From Burkholderia ubonensis (GTDB lineage: Bacteria; Pseudomonadota; Gammaproteobacteria; Burkholderiales; Burkholderiaceae), in contig NZ_CADFEB010000001.1 of assembly GCF_902833085.1 (NCBI RefSeq), positions 355,742-419,741 on the forward strand: a DNA stretch of 64,000 nt, given 5' to 3'. The translations under genes were made by a program, and so were the position numbers. The notes below the pieces were generated by a model. That model had not been told where the DNA came from and did no database searches. It worked only from the letters and a program-made list of their open reading frames with translations. Below are positions 57,962 to 64,000 of the stretch, in pieces; positions within the stretch are counted from its first letter, which is position 1; the number at the start of each line of letters is the position of its first letter.

Positions 57962-59260
57962 TCACGCCTCGCAGCGTCTGGGCAGCGTGAACGTCAGCAG
58001 CCCGGCCACCGCGAGCGCGCCCGCGAGGCTGTACACGCCGGCGGCCGTGCTCACGTGCTGGGTCAGCACGCCGACCGCATACGGGCCGCAGAACCCGCCG
58101 AGATTGCCGAGCGCGTTGATCAGGCCGCGTGCGCTGCCGGCCGTCTCGACGCTGCACAGCTTCGGCGGAATCGCCCAGAACACGCCGGCCGCCGCCTGCA
58201 GGAAAAAGCCGCAGCCGATCAGGAATGCGTACGACACCGCCATCGTCGCCTGGAACCGCACCGACAGGAACAGGCATGCGGCGAAGCCGAGCAGCGGCAG
58301 CACGATGAACAGCCGCCGCCGGCCGGTCTTGTCCGACAAATACGACGTCGCGCTCATCCCGAGCATCGTGCCGACGTACGGCAGGATCGCCAGCATCCCG
58401 ACCTGCGCCATCCCGCCGTGGGTGAGGTTTTTCAGGAGCGTGGGCAACCACAGCGTATAGCCGTAGATGCCGACCTGGTAGCAGAAGTTGATCAGCACGA
58501 GCCGCCAGATCGTCCCGTCGCGCAGCAGCGCGCCGAACGACGCCGCGGTCTTCTGCTCGCTCGCGCGCGCGGCTTCCCGCTCGGCGGCGAGCGCGTCGGC
58601 GATGTACGCCTTCTCGCGCGGCGAGATCCAGCGCGCGGTCTCGGGGCTGTCGTCCGCGAACGGCAGCCAGATCGCGAGGAACGCGAGCGACAGCAGCCCC
58701 GCGCCGTAGAACAGGTGGCGCCAGTCGTAGGTCGCGAGGATGTAGCCGGACAGCGGCGCGGTGATCATCCCGGCGAGCGGCACGAACATGATGACCATCG
58801 CGTTCGCGCGCCCGCGCTCGCGATCGGGAAACCAGTTGCTGACCATCGTCAGCACGACGGGCAGCATCCCGCCTTCGGCGACGCCGAGCAGGAAGCGCAG
58901 CGCCAGCAGTTGCCACGCTTCGGTGACGAGCCCCGTCAGCGCCGACAGCGCGGCCCAGCTCACGAGCGACCACGCGATGAACTTCTTGCCGCCGCCGAGC
59001 GCCGCGAGCCGGCCGCCCGGAATCTGCAGGAACAGGTAGCCGAAGAAGAAGATGCCGCCCGCGAGGCCGGCCATGCTCGCGCCGATGCCGAGGTCGGCGT
59101 TCATCCCGCCGGGCATCGCGAACGCGATGTTCACGCGGTCCATGTACGAGATGATGCACGCCATCAGGAGCGGCGGAATCACGCGCAGCCAGCGGCGGCG
59201 CGGAACGGGGGCGGCGACGTCGGCATCGTAGGCCGGGCTCGCCTGGTTCAGGGTGGTCAT
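57962..59260 (-). CDS. MFS transporter, sugar-acid (ACS family) type
   Basis: A 432-residue protein with twelve predicted membrane helices. The first loop has the family motif 'ISYMDRVNIAFAMPGGMNADLGIGASMAGLAGGIFFFGYLFLQIPGGRLAALGGGKKFIAWSLVSWAALSALTG' (helices 1-3, about 33-107), characteristic of the anion:cation symporters that import hexuronates, galactonate or related acids with protons. 'FLLGVAEGGMLPVVLTMVSNWFPDRERGRANAMVIMF' is the second conserved block. A cytoplasmic loop at about 205-240 is Glu/Arg-rich. TTGGAG precedes the ATG. Sits in the sugar-acid operon, where it would import the substrate. Confidence 0.9.
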   Translation of the reverse strand: MTTLNQASPAYDADVAAPVPRRRWLRVIPPLLMACIISYMDRVNIAFAMPGGMNADLGIGASMAGLAGGIFFFGYLFLQIPGGRLAALGGGKKFIAWSLVSWAALSALTGLVTEAWQLLALRFLLGVAEGGMLPVVLTMVSNWFPDRERGRANAMVIMFVPLAGMITAPLSGYILATYDWRHLFYGAGLLSLAFLAIWLPFADDSPETARWISPREKAYIADALAAEREAARASEQKTAASFGALLRDGTIWRLVLINFCYQVGIYGYTLWLPTLLKNLTHGGMAQVGMLAILPYVGTMLGMSATSYLSDKTGRRRLFIVLPLLGFAACLFLSVRFQATMAVSYAFLIGCGFFLQAAAGVFWAIPPKLCSVETAGSARGLINALGNLGGFCGPYAVGVLTQHVSTAAGVYSLAGALAVAGLLTFTLPRRCEA

Positions 59261-59338
59261 GGTGTCTCCAATATTTTTGGTGGGCCTGGACGCGGTCTTC
59301 TCGTGGACCTTGCGTCACCTTGCCGTTTCGCCGCGCGC

Positions 59339-60256
59339 CTATCGCCCCCAGCGCAGCACGAGCGGATCGAGCCGCCGCGCCGCGTCGAGCAGCCCCGCGC
59401 GCGTGTCCGGATGCAGGTCGGGCCACGGCGCGCGCGGCTTGTCGCACGCGATCACGCCGCCGGCCTTCATCAGCGCCTTCGCCGCGAGGAAGCCCGCCTG
59501 CCGGTTCTCGTAGTTGATCAGCGGCAGCCAGCGCGCGTACTGCTCGCACGCTTCGTCGCGGCGGCCGGCGAAATACGCGTCAGTGATCCGGCGAATCCCG
59601 TCCGGGTAGCCGCCGCCCGTCATCGCGCCCGTCGCGCCCGCATCGAGATCGGCCAGCAGCGTGATGCCCTCCTCGCCGTCCCACGGCCCTTCGATCGCGT
59701 CGCCGCCGATGCGGATCAGCTCGCGCAGCTTCGCCGCCGCGCCGGGCGTCTCGATCTTGAAGTACGACACCGCGTCGATCTCGCGCGCGAGCCTCGCGAG
59801 GCAGTCGACCGACAGCGTCACGCCGCTCGCCGGCGCGTCCTGAATCATCAGTGGAATGTCGAGCCCGTCGCTCGCTTCGCGGAAGAACGCATGGATCGAC
59901 GCCTCCGGCACGCGGAACGTCGCGCCGTGATACGGCGGCATCACCATCACCATCGCGGCGCCCATGGCCTGCGCGCGCCGGTTGCGTTCCGCGCAGATCC
60001 GCGCACTGAAATGCGACGTCGTGACGATCATCGGCACACGGCCCGCGACGTGCTCCAGCACGGTGCGGGTCAGCAGGTCGCGTTCGTCGTCGCCGAGCGC
60101 GAACTGCTCCGAGTAGTTCGCGAGGATGCAGATGCCGTGCGAGCCCGCGTCGATCATGAAATCGATCGCGCGGCGCTGGCCGTCGAGGTCGAGCGCGCCG
60201 CCGTCGGTGAAGATCGTCGGCGCCACCGGAAAGACGCCCTGGTAACGTGCGCGCAT
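59339..60256 (-). CDS. DHDPS-family 2-keto-3-deoxy-sugar-acid dehydratase/aldolase
   Basis: A 305-residue TIM-barrel protein of the dihydrodipicolinate synthase family: 'GVFPVAPTIFTDGGALDLDGQRRAIDFMIDAGSHGICILANYSEQFALGDDER' (substrate loop), 'MVMPPYHGATF', 'IPLMIQDAPASGVTLS' and 'YFKIETPGAAAKLREL' with the Schiff-base Lys in F-K-I-E (about 166). In pentose pathways the family member converts 2-keto-3-deoxy-L-arabonate to 2,5-dioxopentanoate, the substrate of the dehydrogenase at the operon's end, which fits well. It starts 2 bases after the enolase-superfamily gene stop (59260-59338 leave no other gene). Confidence 0.88.
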   Translation of the reverse strand: MRARYQGVFPVAPTIFTDGGALDLDGQRRAIDFMIDAGSHGICILANYSEQFALGDDERDLLTRTVLEHVAGRVPMIVTTSHFSARICAERNRRAQAMGAAMVMVMPPYHGATFRVPEASIHAFFREASDGLDIPLMIQDAPASGVTLSVDCLARLAREIDAVSYFKIETPGAAAKLRELIRIGGDAIEGPWDGEEGITLLADLDAGATGAMTGGGYPDGIRRITDAYFAGRRDEACEQYARWLPLINYENRQAGFLAAKALMKAGGVIACDKPRAPWPDLHPDTRAGLLDAARRLDPLVLRWGR

Positions 60257-60258
60257 GG

Positions 60259-61431
60259 TCACTCCACGATGTCGAACTGGTCGAGGAACTCGGTCTTCAG
60301 CGTGAGGCCGAGGCCGGGCACGTCGTCGCGCAGCTGCAGGAAGCCGTTCTCGGCCACCGGCTCGCCGTCGAAGATGTAATAGAACAGCTCGTTGCCGACC
60401 TCGACGTCGAACATCGGGAAGTACTCGCTCATCGGCGACGCGAGCGTGCTCATCGTCAGGTGGTAGTTGTGCATCTGCCCCGCGTGCGGGATCACCGGTA
60501 CGCTGTACGCCTCGCACAGCGCGTTGATCTTGTGCGCCATCGTGATGCCGCCGACGCGGTTCGTGTCGTACTGGACCACCGACACCGCCTTGCGATCGAG
60601 CAGCTGCTTGAAGCCGTACAGCGAGAACTCGTGCTCGCCGCCCGAGATCGGAATGCTCGTCAGCCGGTTCAGCTCCGCGTAGCCGTCGATGTCGTCGGCG
60701 ATCACCGGCTCTTCGAGCCAGCGCGGCTGGTACTTCTCGAGCTTCGGCAGGATGCGCTTCGCGTACTCGAGGTTCCAGCCCATGTAGCACTCGAGCATCA
60801 GGTCGTTGTCGTAGCCGATCACCTCGCGGATCGCCGCGACCGACTTCAGGTTCTCGACGACGCCCTGCTGCCCGTGCGCGGGCCCGTAGCCGAAGCGCAT
60901 CTTGAACGCGCGGAAGCCTTCGTCGAGATAGCGCTGCGCTTCCGCCTGCATCTCGCTCAGGTCGGTGCGGTACAGCTTCGAGTAGTAGCAGGGAATCTTC
61001 TCCTTCGTGCGGCCGCCGAGCAGCTTGAACACCGGCTTGCCGACGCTCTTGCCGAGAATGTCCCAGATCGCGATGTCGACCGCCGAGATCGCCGCCATGC
61101 CGACGCCCTTGCGGCCCCACGCGTGGGTCGCCCGGTACATCCGCTGGTTCAGGTATTCGTAGTCCCAAGGGTCCTGGCCGATCACGAGCGGCGCGAGGTA
61201 CTGGTCGACGATCGCCTTCGCGACGTGCGGCGCGAGCGCGACGTTGCCGAGGCCGACGATGCCGTCGTCGGTTTCGACCTCGACGACCGTCCATGCGTGG
61301 AAGCGGAACGTGCTCATCGTTTCCTGCGGCGCGTACAGCAGGTCCATCGCGTTCGAGCAGAAATTGCCCTGCGGCGGCACGGTCTTGCCTTTCCACTGGT
61401 ACACGCGGGCGCGCACAGCCTTGATCTTCAT
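60259..61431 (-). CDS. Enolase-superfamily sugar-acid dehydratase (rhamnonate dehydratase-like)
   Basis: A 390-residue protein of the mandelate racemase/enolase superfamily starting [20 protein letters not shown]. The barrel carries '[13 protein letters not shown]', '[45 protein letters not shown]' (metal ligands), '[19 protein letters not shown]' and '[16 protein letters not shown]' with the general-base His. The '[36 protein letters not shown]' block is that of rhamnonate dehydratases. It removes water from an aldonic acid to give the 2-keto-3-deoxy acid. AGGAGAC precedes the ATG. The exact sugar (L-rhamnonate, L-lyxonate or a pentonate) cannot be fixed by eye. Confidence 0.85.
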   Translation of the reverse strand: MKIKAVRARVYQWKGKTVPPQGNFCSNAMDLLYAPQETMSTFRFHAWTVVEVETDDGIVGLGNVALAPHVAKAIVDQYLAPLVIGQDPWDYEYLNQRMYRATHAWGRKGVGMAAISAVDIAIWDILGKSVGKPVFKLLGGRTKEKIPCYYSKLYRTDLSEMQAEAQRYLDEGFRAFKMRFGYGPAHGQQGVVENLKSVAAIREVIGYDNDLMLECYMGWNLEYAKRILPKLEKYQPRWLEEPVIADDIDGYAELNRLTSIPISGGEHEFSLYGFKQLLDRKAVSVVQYDTNRVGGITMAHKINALCEAYSVPVIPHAGQMHNYHLTMSTLASPMSEYFPMFDVEVGNELFYYIFDGEPVAENGFLQLRDDVPGLGLTLKTEFLDQFDIVE

Positions 61432-61487
61432 TGTGTCGTCTCCTGATTTTCGGTTTCGGTTCGGGTGAGTCGAGCGGCGGGCGGCCG

Positions 61488-62573
61488 TCACGCGGAGGTG
61501 GTCTGCCGGCGATGCGCGGCGCCCATCCGGCACGCGATCTGCAGCGCCTGCCAGGTCGCGCCGACGTCGGCCGCGCCGCGTCCCGCGATGTCGTACGCGG
61601 TGCCGTGCGCGGGCGTCGTGATCGGCACCGGCAGCCCGCCCTGCACGGTCACGCCGCGCGAGAAGCCGAGCAGCTTGATCGCGATCTGCCCCTGGTCGTG
61701 GTACATCGTGACGATCGCCTGGTAGTCGCCGGCCTGCGCCTTCAGGAAGATCGTGTCGGCCGGGAACGGGCCGTGGAACGGCGCGTCGGTCGGCCAGTCG
61801 CGTGCCTGCAATGCGCGCACGGCCGGCGCGATCACGTCGATCTCCTCGCGGCCGCACATGCCGCCGTCGCCGCCGTGCGGGTTGAACGCCGCGATCGCGA
61901 CCTTCGGCGCCGCGACGCCGTTCGCGAGCAGCGACTCGTAAATCAGTTCGGATGCCTGTTCGATCCGCTCGACGGACAGGTAGCGCGCGGCGTCCTTCAG
62001 CGGGATGTGCGACGAGATCCGCGCGGTCCACAGTTCGCCCAGCGTGTTGAATTCGCAGAAGTAGCCGGTCACGCCGAGGTAGTCCGCGAAGTGATGCAGC
62101 TCGTCGTCGTGCATGAGCCCGCCGAGCTTCATCGCGTGCTTGTTGAGCGGCGCGAAGCAGATCGCGTCGACGTCGCCGGCCAGCGCCGCGTCCATGCAGC
62201 GGTTCAGCACGTCGAGCACCGAGCGGCCGCCTGCCGGGCCGGCCTGAGCGAGCGTCACCTGGGCGGGATCGACGGTATCGATCGCGACGAACGCGGGCCG
62301 CGCGACGGACGGCCGGTCGCGCACGTCGGCGAGCGACGCGACCGGCTCGACGTCGACCTGCACGCCCGCGGTGCGCTGGCCGGCTTCCCACAGCCAGCGA
62401 TCGCCGATCAGCACGAGATTGGCGTGCGTCACGGCATCGGGGCGCGCGAGCAGCTTCGCGATCAGCTCGGGGCCGATGCCGGCCGGGTCGCCCAGCGTCA
62501 GCGCGACGACCGGCAATGCCGGGTCTCCCGCGCGGGCCGGGCCGTGTGCCGGCATCGCCGAATTCGTCTGCAT
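61488..62573 (-). CDS. PdxA-family 4-hydroxythreonine-4-phosphate dehydrogenase-like
   Basis: A 361-residue protein. The PdxA pattern is clear: '[21 protein letters not shown]' (about 22-42), '[17 protein letters not shown]', '[16 protein letters not shown]', '[25 protein letters not shown]' with the zinc-binding His, and '[50 protein letters not shown]'. This form, in a catabolic operon rather than with ksgA/surA, is PdxA2-like; such proteins act on 4-phospho-sugar acids such as 4-phospho-D-threonate, though the usual DUF1537 kinase is absent here. First gene of the operon, divergent from the LysR gene across 125 bases. Confidence 0.85.
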   Translation of the reverse strand: MQTNSAMPAHGPARAGDPALPVVALTLGDPAGIGPELIAKLLARPDAVTHANLVLIGDRWLWEAGQRTAGVQVDVEPVASLADVRDRPSVARPAFVAIDTVDPAQVTLAQAGPAGGRSVLDVLNRCMDAALAGDVDAICFAPLNKHAMKLGGLMHDDELHHFADYLGVTGYFCEFNTLGELWTARISSHIPLKDAARYLSVERIEQASELIYESLLANGVAAPKVAIAAFNPHGGDGGMCGREEIDVIAPAVRALQARDWPTDAPFHGPFPADTIFLKAQAGDYQAIVTMYHDQGQIAIKLLGFSRGVTVQGGLPVPITTPAHGTAYDIAGRGAADVGATWQALQIACRMGAAHRRQTTSA

Positions 62574-62678
62574 ATTCGTCTCCTGTCTCTGCCTCTGGCC
62601 GGAAAGCGGCCGTTCGTCATGTGGGGTTCATGCTAGGTAGACGGAACACGCCGGTAAATTGAAAACTCTTGATGAATT

Positions 62679-62695
62679 GATAACCTGGGGTAATC
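62679..62695. promoter_or_regulatory. Candidate LysR binding site
   Basis: GATAACC-TGG-GGTAATC, an inverted repeat with one mismatch in each arm centre, directly upstream of the LysR gene's start and facing the divergent sugar-acid operon. LysR regulators bind similar dyads close to their own start. Weak and unconfirmed. Confidence 0.35.
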
Positions 62696-62698
62696 GAA

Positions 62699-63631
62699 TT
62701 GGGCTCGATCGACAGAAAGGATTCGACGCCGCAACTGCTGAACCGGCTGCGGATGCGCCAGGTCGCGCTGCTGCTGGCGGTCGAGGAGTGCTCGACGCTG
62801 CGCGCGGCGGCCGACCGGCTCGGCCTCACACAGCCGGCCGCGACCAAGATGCTGCGCGAGCTCGAGGATGCGCTCGGCCAGCCGCTGTTCGAGCGCGTCG
62901 GGCGCGGGCTCGTGCTGAATCCGGCCGGCGAGCGGGTGCTCGGCTACTTCCGCGGGATTCGCGGCAGCATGGAGGCGCTCAACCGCGAGCTGGCCGAACT
63001 GCAGCTCGGCAGCGCCGGGCGGCTCGCGATCGGCAGCATCATGGCCGCGACGCCCGGACGGCTCACCGAGGCGCTCGTGCAGCTGAAGTCACGCTATCCG
63101 CTGCTCGCGATCGACATCGCGGTCGACACCAGCGACAAGCTGATGCCGCAGCTTCAGGAAGGGGTGCTCGAAGTGGTGATCGGGCGCAACGTCGGCGCCG
63201 ACTGCGAATTCCGCGCGGTCGATGACGAAGCGCTCGCGATCGTCGCCGGCCGCGACCATCCGCTCGTCGGCAGCGGGCCGGTCGAGTTCGCGGCGCTGCT
63301 CGACTATGCGTGGATCCTGCAGCCGGCCGGCAGCCCCGCGCGCGAAGTCGTCGAGCGCGAGTTCCGGATGCACCATCAGCCGATGCCGCGCGGGCTGGTC
63401 GAGACCGGCTCGATCCTGACGACGATGAGTCTCGTCGATCGCTCGCCGATGCTCGGCGTGATTCCACGCACGGTCGCCGAGCTAAATGCCGAGCACGGGA
63501 TGGTTGCGATCGTCGACTACACGCTCGCGCAGAAGCTGCCGTCGTATGGGAGCCTCGTGCGGCGGGATCGGCCGCTTTCCGTTCCTGCGCAGCAGTTTTT
63601 GGCGTTGTTTCATCGGGAGGTGGGGGTGTAA
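62699..63631 (+). CDS. LysR-family regulator of the sugar-acid operon
   Basis: A 310-residue LysR protein. HTH at about 15-75: 'LLNRLRMRQVALLLAVEECSTLRAAADRLGLTQPAATKMLRELEDALGQPLFER', a pattern typical of the GbpR/galactose-binding-regulator branch that governs sugar and sugar-acid uptake. The effector domain follows from 'GSAGRLAIGSIMAATPGRLTEALVQLKSRYPLLAIDIAVDTSD'. The most likely start is the TTG at 62699 (GGGG about 9 bases before it), giving MGSIDRKDSTPQLL; an ATG at 62752 would cut into the DNA-binding domain. Divergent from the PdxA-first operon, which it presumably controls in response to the sugar acid. Confidence 0.88.
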   Translation: MGSIDRKDSTPQLLNRLRMRQVALLLAVEECSTLRAAADRLGLTQPAATKMLRELEDALGQPLFERVGRGLVLNPAGERVLGYFRGIRGSMEALNRELAELQLGSAGRLAIGSIMAATPGRLTEALVQLKSRYPLLAIDIAVDTSDKLMPQLQEGVLEVVIGRNVGADCEFRAVDDEALAIVAGRDHPLVGSGPVEFAALLDYAWILQPAGSPAREVVEREFRMHHQPMPRGLVETGSILTTMSLVDRSPMLGVIPRTVAELNAEHGMVAIVDYTLAQKLPSYGSLVRRDRPLSVPAQQFLALFHREVGV

Positions 63632-63904
63632 ATTGCGCTGGCGATACCGACGCAATGTCTTATTCGGCGCGGCGGCATTGTCCTTCCGCTGTTGCTCAGT
63701 ACGGGATGCTTGCGACGCATCTTGGTTGAGGCATGCAAACCAATAGGAACAAACTCGATTCACATCGATGAATTAGGATAAGTCGCAATCCTAAATTGAA
63801 ATACTTGATTTTGCTCGCCACCAATCGCCAATAATCATCTCAATAATTGCACATCATTTCCGGGCGAGGTAAAAGAACGACTTCCACCCTCGCACGAGTC
63901 GTTG
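63632..63904. other. Intergenic region before a new PAAR gene
   Basis: About 270 bases, falling to low G+C after about 63740 (TTCACATCGATGAATTAGGATAAGTC...). The ORFs across it are short shadows. The AT-rich drop resembles the leader of the vgrG locus at 26733-27224 and may hold the promoter of the PAAR gene that begins at 63905. Confidence 0.4.
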
Positions 63905-64000
63905 ATGAAAAACGAGCAAGGCCGCGCAATGGCCCGTTTGGACGACACCACCGATCACGGTGGCAACGTCATCGAAGCCGCTGACGATCTCAAGCATCAC
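63905..64000 (+). CDS. PAAR-domain protein, 5' part only (cut by window end)
   Basis: Thirty-two codons are visible, starting MKNEQGRAMARLDDTTDHGG and continuing NVIEAADDLKHH. 'ARLDDTTDHGGNVIEA' is the usual first strand of PAAR spike proteins (…GDxTTHGGxVIEG…). PAAR proteins cap the VgrG spike of the type VI secretion system and often carry effector domains. The start may be the ATG at 63905 or the internal one at 63929. The rest lies beyond the window, so the domain content is unknown. Confidence 0.65.
   Translation, partial: MKNEQGRAMARLDDTTDHGGNVIEAADDLKHH

Overview
The window looks like chromosomal or megaplasmid DNA of a Burkholderia, most likely Burkholderia cepacia complex. The base is GC-rich (roughly two-thirds G+C by eye) with long spurious ORFs on every strand. 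The gene families (DUF2970, DUF3348/DUF802/OmpA/DUF2894, VgrG-EagR-Rhs, many LysR and TetR regulators) are typical of that genus. Species assignment is inference; no rRNA, tRNA, CRISPR array or insertion sequence was found.

Layout. 0-3.3 kb: small membrane protein, a flavin-type oxidase/GST pair and its divergent LysR regulator. 3.3-6.3 kb: a lower-GC insert with a Phd/YefM antitoxin, an internally deleted RelE-like toxin, and a solitary 668-aa protein fusing a GHKL ATPase to a PD-(D/E)XK nuclease (candidate single-gene defence system). 6.3-11 kb: TetR repressor, SDR, Baeyer-Villiger-type monooxygenase, alpha/beta hydrolase and carboxymuconolactone decarboxylase-like protein. 11.4-16.1 kb: a repeat-rich lipoprotein, an ICMT-like membrane methyltransferase, a tiny membrane peptide and a GNAT-like protein. 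16.1-26.7 kb: a type VI secretion effector island on the minus strand: VgrG with a C-terminal zincin, lipoprotein (candidate immunity), EagR chaperone, PAAR-Rhs with an AHH nuclease tip, Imm11-like immunity, then AT-rich relics (rhs fragment, two VOC-fold putative immunity genes, frameshifted genes). 27.2-34.1 kb: FMN reductase, then a four-gene operon (DUF3348, DUF802, OmpA, DUF2894) encoding a MotA/MotB-like (ZorA/ZorB-like) stator pair, and a DUF1444 gene.

34.3-38.2 kb: flavoprotein disulfide reductase, two GNATs, and a 40-aa peptide gene separated by a perfect hairpin from an M29-like aminopeptidase gene. 38.3-54.4 kb: a nonribosomal peptide cluster. One minus-strand operon carries a small unknown protein, a two-module NRPS, a one-module NRPS, MbtH, formyltransferase, asparaginase and an NCYNY-motif protein. 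Divergent sbnA/sbnB homologues supply L-2,3-diaminopropionate. The line therefore predicts a three-residue peptide including diaminopropionate and probably proline; no thioesterase domain is present. 54.4-63.6 kb: a sugar-acid catabolic operon (PdxA-like, enolase-superfamily dehydratase, DHDPS-family dehydratase, MFS transporter, beta-propeller protein, amidohydrolase, 2-oxoglutarate semialdehyde dehydrogenase) under a divergent LysR. The last ~100 bases begin a PAAR protein, suggesting a second T6SS effector locus just outside.

Most interesting: the GHKL-nuclease fusion, the orphan stator operon, the diaminopropionate NRPS cluster without a release domain, the peptide/hairpin/peptidase locus, and the toxin-immunity graveyard downstream of rhs.
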